DNA of 45,713 nt from Pseudomonadota bacterium. GTDB lineage: Bacteria; Pseudomonadota; Gammaproteobacteria; Burkholderiales; Thiobacillaceae. A program made the translations under genes and the position numbers. The stretch spans positions 1-45,713 of the forward strand of contig JAJXTE010000005.1 of the NCBI GenBank assembly GCA_021784115.1, read 5' to 3'. Every line of letters begins with the position of its first letter. The stretch's first letter is position 1. The notes beneath the pieces were generated by a model. It was not told the DNA's origin. It worked only from the letters and a program-made list of their open reading frames with translations, and searched no databases. Shown here one piece after another: positions 43,279-45,713 of this stretch.

Positions 43279-43959
43279 TTACCCGGTTCCGTGCGCGTAG
43301 CGCGTCGGATCGGGGATGCCTGCGGCGAGAAACCCCTCGCGTCGCAGGCGGCAGGAATCGCAGCGTCCGCAGGCCAGGCCTTCGGGGGTGGCCTGATAGC
43401 AGCTCACGGTCTGCGCATAGTCCACGCCGAGTTCGACGCCGCGCCGGATGATCTCCGCCTTCGACAAATGCTGCAGCGGCGCGTGAATGTGCAGCTGCGC
43501 GCCTTCGACGCCGGCCCGGGTCGCCAGGTTGGCCATGCGCTCGAAGGCTTCGATGAACTCGGGCCGGCAGTCGGGATAGCCGGAATAGTCGACCGCATTG
43601 ACGCCGATGAAGATGTCGCAAGCGCCGAGCACTTCGGCCCAGGCGAGCGCGAGCGCCAGCATCACCGTGTTGCGTGCGGGCACGTAGGTGACCGGAATGC
43701 CTGCGGTCGGGCTTTCGGGCACGGCGATGGAATCGTCGGTCAGCGCCGAGCCGCCGATGTCGCCGAGCCCGAGGCGGAGCACCCGGTGTTCGACCGCGCC
43801 CAGGCTGCGGGATACGCGCGTGGCGGCGGCCAGTTCGGCCGTGTGGCGCTGGCCGTAATCCAGGCTCAGCGTGTGGCAGGCGTATCCTGCTTCGCGCGCG
43901 ATCGCGAGCACGGTGGCGGAATCCAGGCCGCCGGAGAGCAGGATGACCGCCGGTTTCAT
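43279..43959 (-). CDS. queC: 7-cyano-7-deazaguanine synthase
   Basis: A 226-residue QueC of the N-type ATP pyrophosphatase fold. The P-loop is [30 protein letters not shown] follows, and the zinc cluster is [10 protein letters not shown] with an upstream Cys ([14 protein letters not shown]). It turns 7-carboxy-7-deazaguanine into preQ0 for queuosine. Its ATG overlaps the queE stop (ATGA). 217 nt of non-coding DNA separate it from the thiosulfate transporter gene. Confidence 0.96.
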   Translation of the reverse strand: MKPAVILLSGGLDSATVLAIAREAGYACHTLSLDYGQRHTAELAAATRVSRSLGAVEHRVLRLGLGDIGGSALTDDSIAVPESPTAGIPVTYVPARNTVMLALALAWAEVLGACDIFIGVNAVDYSGYPDCRPEFIEAFERMANLATRAGVEGAQLHIHAPLQHLSKAEIIRRGVELGVDYAQTVSCYQATPEGLACGRCDSCRLRREGFLAAGIPDPTRYAHGTG

Positions 43960-44780
43960 GTGCCGGGTCTGTTGCCCCACAGCACCTTGTGCAGCTGCAG
44001 CTGCATCCGAACCGGCAGGCGGTCGGCCAGAATCCATTCCGCCAGGTGCGCAGGCGGCAGTTCGCCCTGCACCGGCGAAAACAGGACGGGGCACACCTGC
44101 GCGAGCTTCCTCGCGCGGATGACCTCGCGCGCCCATTCGTAGTCGGCGCGGTCGGCCAGGACGAACTTGATCTCGTCGTGCGGCGTCAGATGGGCGATAT
44201 TCTCCCAGCGGTTTCGATCCGCCTCGCCCGACCCTGGCGGCTTGATGTCGACGATGCGCGACACCCGCGGATCGACCGTGCTGACGTCGAGCGCGCCGCT
44301 GGTTTCGAGCGACACCGAATAGCCGGCGTCGCACAATGCGGTCAGCAGCGGCAGGCAGTTTTTTTGCGCCAGCGGCTCGCCGCCGGTGACGCACACGGTC
44401 GGCACGCCATACTCCGCCACTCGCGCCAGCAGCGCAGTCAAGGTGACGCTTTCGCCACCCTGGAAACTGTATGTCGTGTCGCACCAGCGGCAGCGCAGCG
44501 GGCAGCCCGCCAGGCGAACGAACACGGTTGGCAGGCCGGTGCGGCTGGTTTCACCCTGCAGCGACAGAAACATCTCCGTCAGGCGGAGCGTGGTTGTTGC
44601 CGATTTATCGGCTTTAGTGCGTGGTTGTTGCCGACTTGTCGGCTCTACAACCACGGCCTCCCCCTCGCGGGGACAACCACGGCCTACTCCTTGCGGGTGG
44701 AGCGTGGTGGTTGCCGGCGATTTGACGTCTGCGCGCCCACGGCCCGCCTCGTGGGGCGGAAGTGTCAGGGACTCGGGCAC
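43956..44780 (-). CDS. queE: 7-carboxy-7-deazaguanine synthase
   Basis: A radical SAM enzyme. The core begins [41 protein letters not shown] (cluster CPLRCRWC) and includes [10 protein letters not shown]. It makes CDG from carboxytetrahydropterin. The usual start (LRITEIF-SLQGE, just upstream of residue TE) has no ATG/GTG/TTG here: the only internal Met (44573) would cut off LRLTE. The frame stays open back to a GTG at 44780, 5 nt after the cpoB stop, through a ~150-bp repeat tract that then encodes the first ~65 residues. I report the full frame; the true start is uncertain. Confidence 0.85.
   Translation of the reverse strand: MPESLTLPPHEAGRGRADVKSPATTTLHPQGVGRGCPREGEAVVVEPTSRQQPRTKADKSATTTLRLTEMFLSLQGETSRTGLPTVFVRLAGCPLRCRWCDTTYSFQGGESVTLTALLARVAEYGVPTVCVTGGEPLAQKNCLPLLTALCDAGYSVSLETSGALDVSTVDPRVSRIVDIKPPGSGEADRNRWENIAHLTPHDEIKFVLADRADYEWAREVIRARKLAQVCPVLFSPVQGELPPAHLAEWILADRLPVRMQLQLHKVLWGNRPGT
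44588..44649. repeat. Tandem direct repeat at the queE 5' end
   Basis: Two copies of a 31-bp unit, GCGTGGTTGTTGCCGA then TTTA or CTTG then TCGGCT. Each unit contains a perfect GCCGA/TCGGC hairpin; the two loops differ. Related CAACCACGGCC pieces continue to about 44710, after which GCGTGGTGGTTGCCGGC appears once more near 44702-44718. The tract lies inside the open frame of queE. Confidence 0.8.
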
Positions 44781-44785
44781 GGGAC

Positions 44786-45592
44786 CTACTTGAGCGCCGC
44801 CAGCCGGCGAGCGGCGAGCTGGGCCGCCGGGGTGCCAGGATGCCTGGCCACCACGTCCTTGAGGGTCTTGCGCGCACCCGCCATGTCATTCAGCTCGACC
44901 TGGTTGGTGGCGATATTGAGCAGTGCATCGGGGACCTTGGGGCTGTCCGGGTAGGTCGCCACGAGCTTCCGCTGATGCGCGAGCGATGTCTTGTAATCCT
45001 TCATCGCGTAATACGAATAGCCGATCCAGTATTGCGCATTGGCCGCCAGCGCGCTGGCCGGATAGGCTTTGAGAAAATCCTTGAATCCGGCAATGGCACC
45101 CGTGTACTTGGCGTCGCGGAACAGGGCGAGTGCGCCTTCATAACTGCGCGTCTCGACCAGCGGATCGGGTTGCGCCGCCGTGGCCGCCGTTCCGGATGCC
45201 GCCTGGCCGGATGCGGCAGGCTGCGCCGCATCGGGCGCGGGCCCGGCCGCCTTGGCGAGATCGGCGACACGCTGGTCGAGATCGGCGTACAAGTCGTTTT
45301 GCCGCTTGCCCAGCGTGTCCAGCTGATTCGTCTGCACCTCAGCCTGGCCGCGCATTCTGGCCATCTCCGCCTTGAGCGTTTCCACTTCCTTCAGCAGGTC
45401 CAGCATGGGCTGGTTCTGCCGGATCGCTTCCTCCAGTTTGCCCAGGCGCCCATCAAGCGCATCCACCCGCTGCTGCAGTGCCTGCTGCTGGCGCGCCAAC
45501 TCCTCGGTGTTGCCGAACAGTGCCGCCCACGCTGGCTGGACCAGCATGAACGTCGACGCGAGTATCAAGGCATAACGCGGGACCCTGCTCAT
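44786..45592 (-). CDS. cpoB: Cell-division coordinator CpoB (Tol-Pal system)
   Basis: A 268-residue periplasmic protein. A signal peptide (MSRVPRYALILASTFMLVQPAWAA) precedes a coiled coil (residues ~30-110, LARQQQALQQRVDALDGRLGKLEEAI) for trimerisation. An Ala/Pro-rich linker follows, then three TPRs (YEGALALFRDAKYTGAIAGF, AQYWIGYSYYAMKDYKTSL, PDALLNIATNQVELND). It coordinates outer-membrane constriction and peptidoglycan synthesis. It overlaps the pal stop by ATGA. Confidence 0.95.
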   Translation of the reverse strand: MSRVPRYALILASTFMLVQPAWAALFGNTEELARQQQALQQRVDALDGRLGKLEEAIRQNQPMLDLLKEVETLKAEMARMRGQAEVQTNQLDTLGKRQNDLYADLDQRVADLAKAAGPAPDAAQPAASGQAASGTAATAAQPDPLVETRSYEGALALFRDAKYTGAIAGFKDFLKAYPASALAANAQYWIGYSYYAMKDYKTSLAHQRKLVATYPDSPKVPDALLNIATNQVELNDMAGARKTLKDVVARHPGTPAAQLAARRLAALK

Positions 45593-45713
45593 TTCTCGTC
45601 GCTATACACCACGTCGGCACGGCGGTTCTCGGCGTAGGCTTCTTCGGTATGGCCCTCGTTGCGCGGCTTTTCCTCGCCAAAGCTGATCGCTTCCATCTGC
45701 GCATCGCTTACGC
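45589..45713 (-). CDS. pal: Peptidoglycan-associated lipoprotein Pal, C-terminal end
   Basis: Forty-one codons of a gene that starts beyond the window. VSDAQMEAISFGEEKP and EEAYAENRRADVVYSDEK match the OmpA-like C-terminus of Pal, which binds peptidoglycan. The stop overlaps the cpoB start by 4 nt, the standard pal-cpoB arrangement. Confidence 0.9.
   Translation of the reverse strand, partial: VSDAQMEAISFGEEKPRNEGHTEEAYAENRRADVVYSDEK

Overview
The window looks like part of the chromosome of a GC-rich betaproteobacterium, probably a facultatively denitrifying sulfur oxidiser of the Thiobacillus/Sulfuritalea/Thauera type. This is inferred from gene content: ubiquinone genes for both oxic and anoxic conditions, class III ribonucleotide reductase, a hemerythrin/DUF2249/NnrS-like set, a DsrC-family protein, a YeeE/YedE thiosulfate transporter and type IV pilin. 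No 16S rRNA is present to confirm it.

Layout. 0-6.3 kb: end of a TRAP permease gene, an FKBP isomerase, a YgiQ radical SAM protein, then small genes (DUF2288, a secreted unknown, DUF302, a cytochrome c lipoprotein, a Mut7-C RNase-like protein, a 42-residue basic protein). 6.3-8.5 kb: an AT-richer island in which two 70-bp sites with the architecture of integron attC sites flank a PAS-GGDEF gene. 8.5-14 kb: coq7, a TRAP solute-binding protein, glyA, nrdR, ribD and a methyltransferase. 14-17 kb: anaerobic nucleotide reduction (nrdG, and an NrdD whose glycyl-radical tail is a separate 61-residue gene) behind tandem NrdR-type boxes. 17-22.3 kb: a probable nitric-oxide/denitrification accessory cluster. 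22.3-25.1 kb: a TetR regulator and a cytochrome/FadL/DUF2892 operon. 25.4-31.7 kb: a nitronate monooxygenase-like gene, then a tightly coupled minus-strand operon with ubiU, ubiV, queD and ubiT. 31.8-36.6 kb: ribE-ribBA-ribH-nusB-thiL-pgpA-pncC. 36.6-39.2 kb: a WYL regulator divergent from recA-recX. 39.2-41.8 kb: a GT-C/TPR membrane protein, pilin and tRNA-Lys. 41.9-45.7 kb: thiosulfate transporter, then pal-cpoB-queE-queC.

How the genes work together. The region supports switching between oxic and anoxic life: O2-dependent (coq7) and O2-independent (ubiUVT) ubiquinone hydroxylation, class III RNR with its regulator NrdR nearby, and NO-linked proteins. Riboflavin genes are split between two loci (ribD; ribE-BA-H) and preQ0 genes between two others (queD; queEC).

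The most unusual items are the attC-flanked diguanylate cyclase gene, the split NrdD, a long inverted repeat straddling the recA promoter next to a WYL regulator with no LexA box visible, and a family of GTGAGCGG inverted repeats that supply stop codons at gene ends. All functional calls come from reading the sequence and recalling families; no database search was run.
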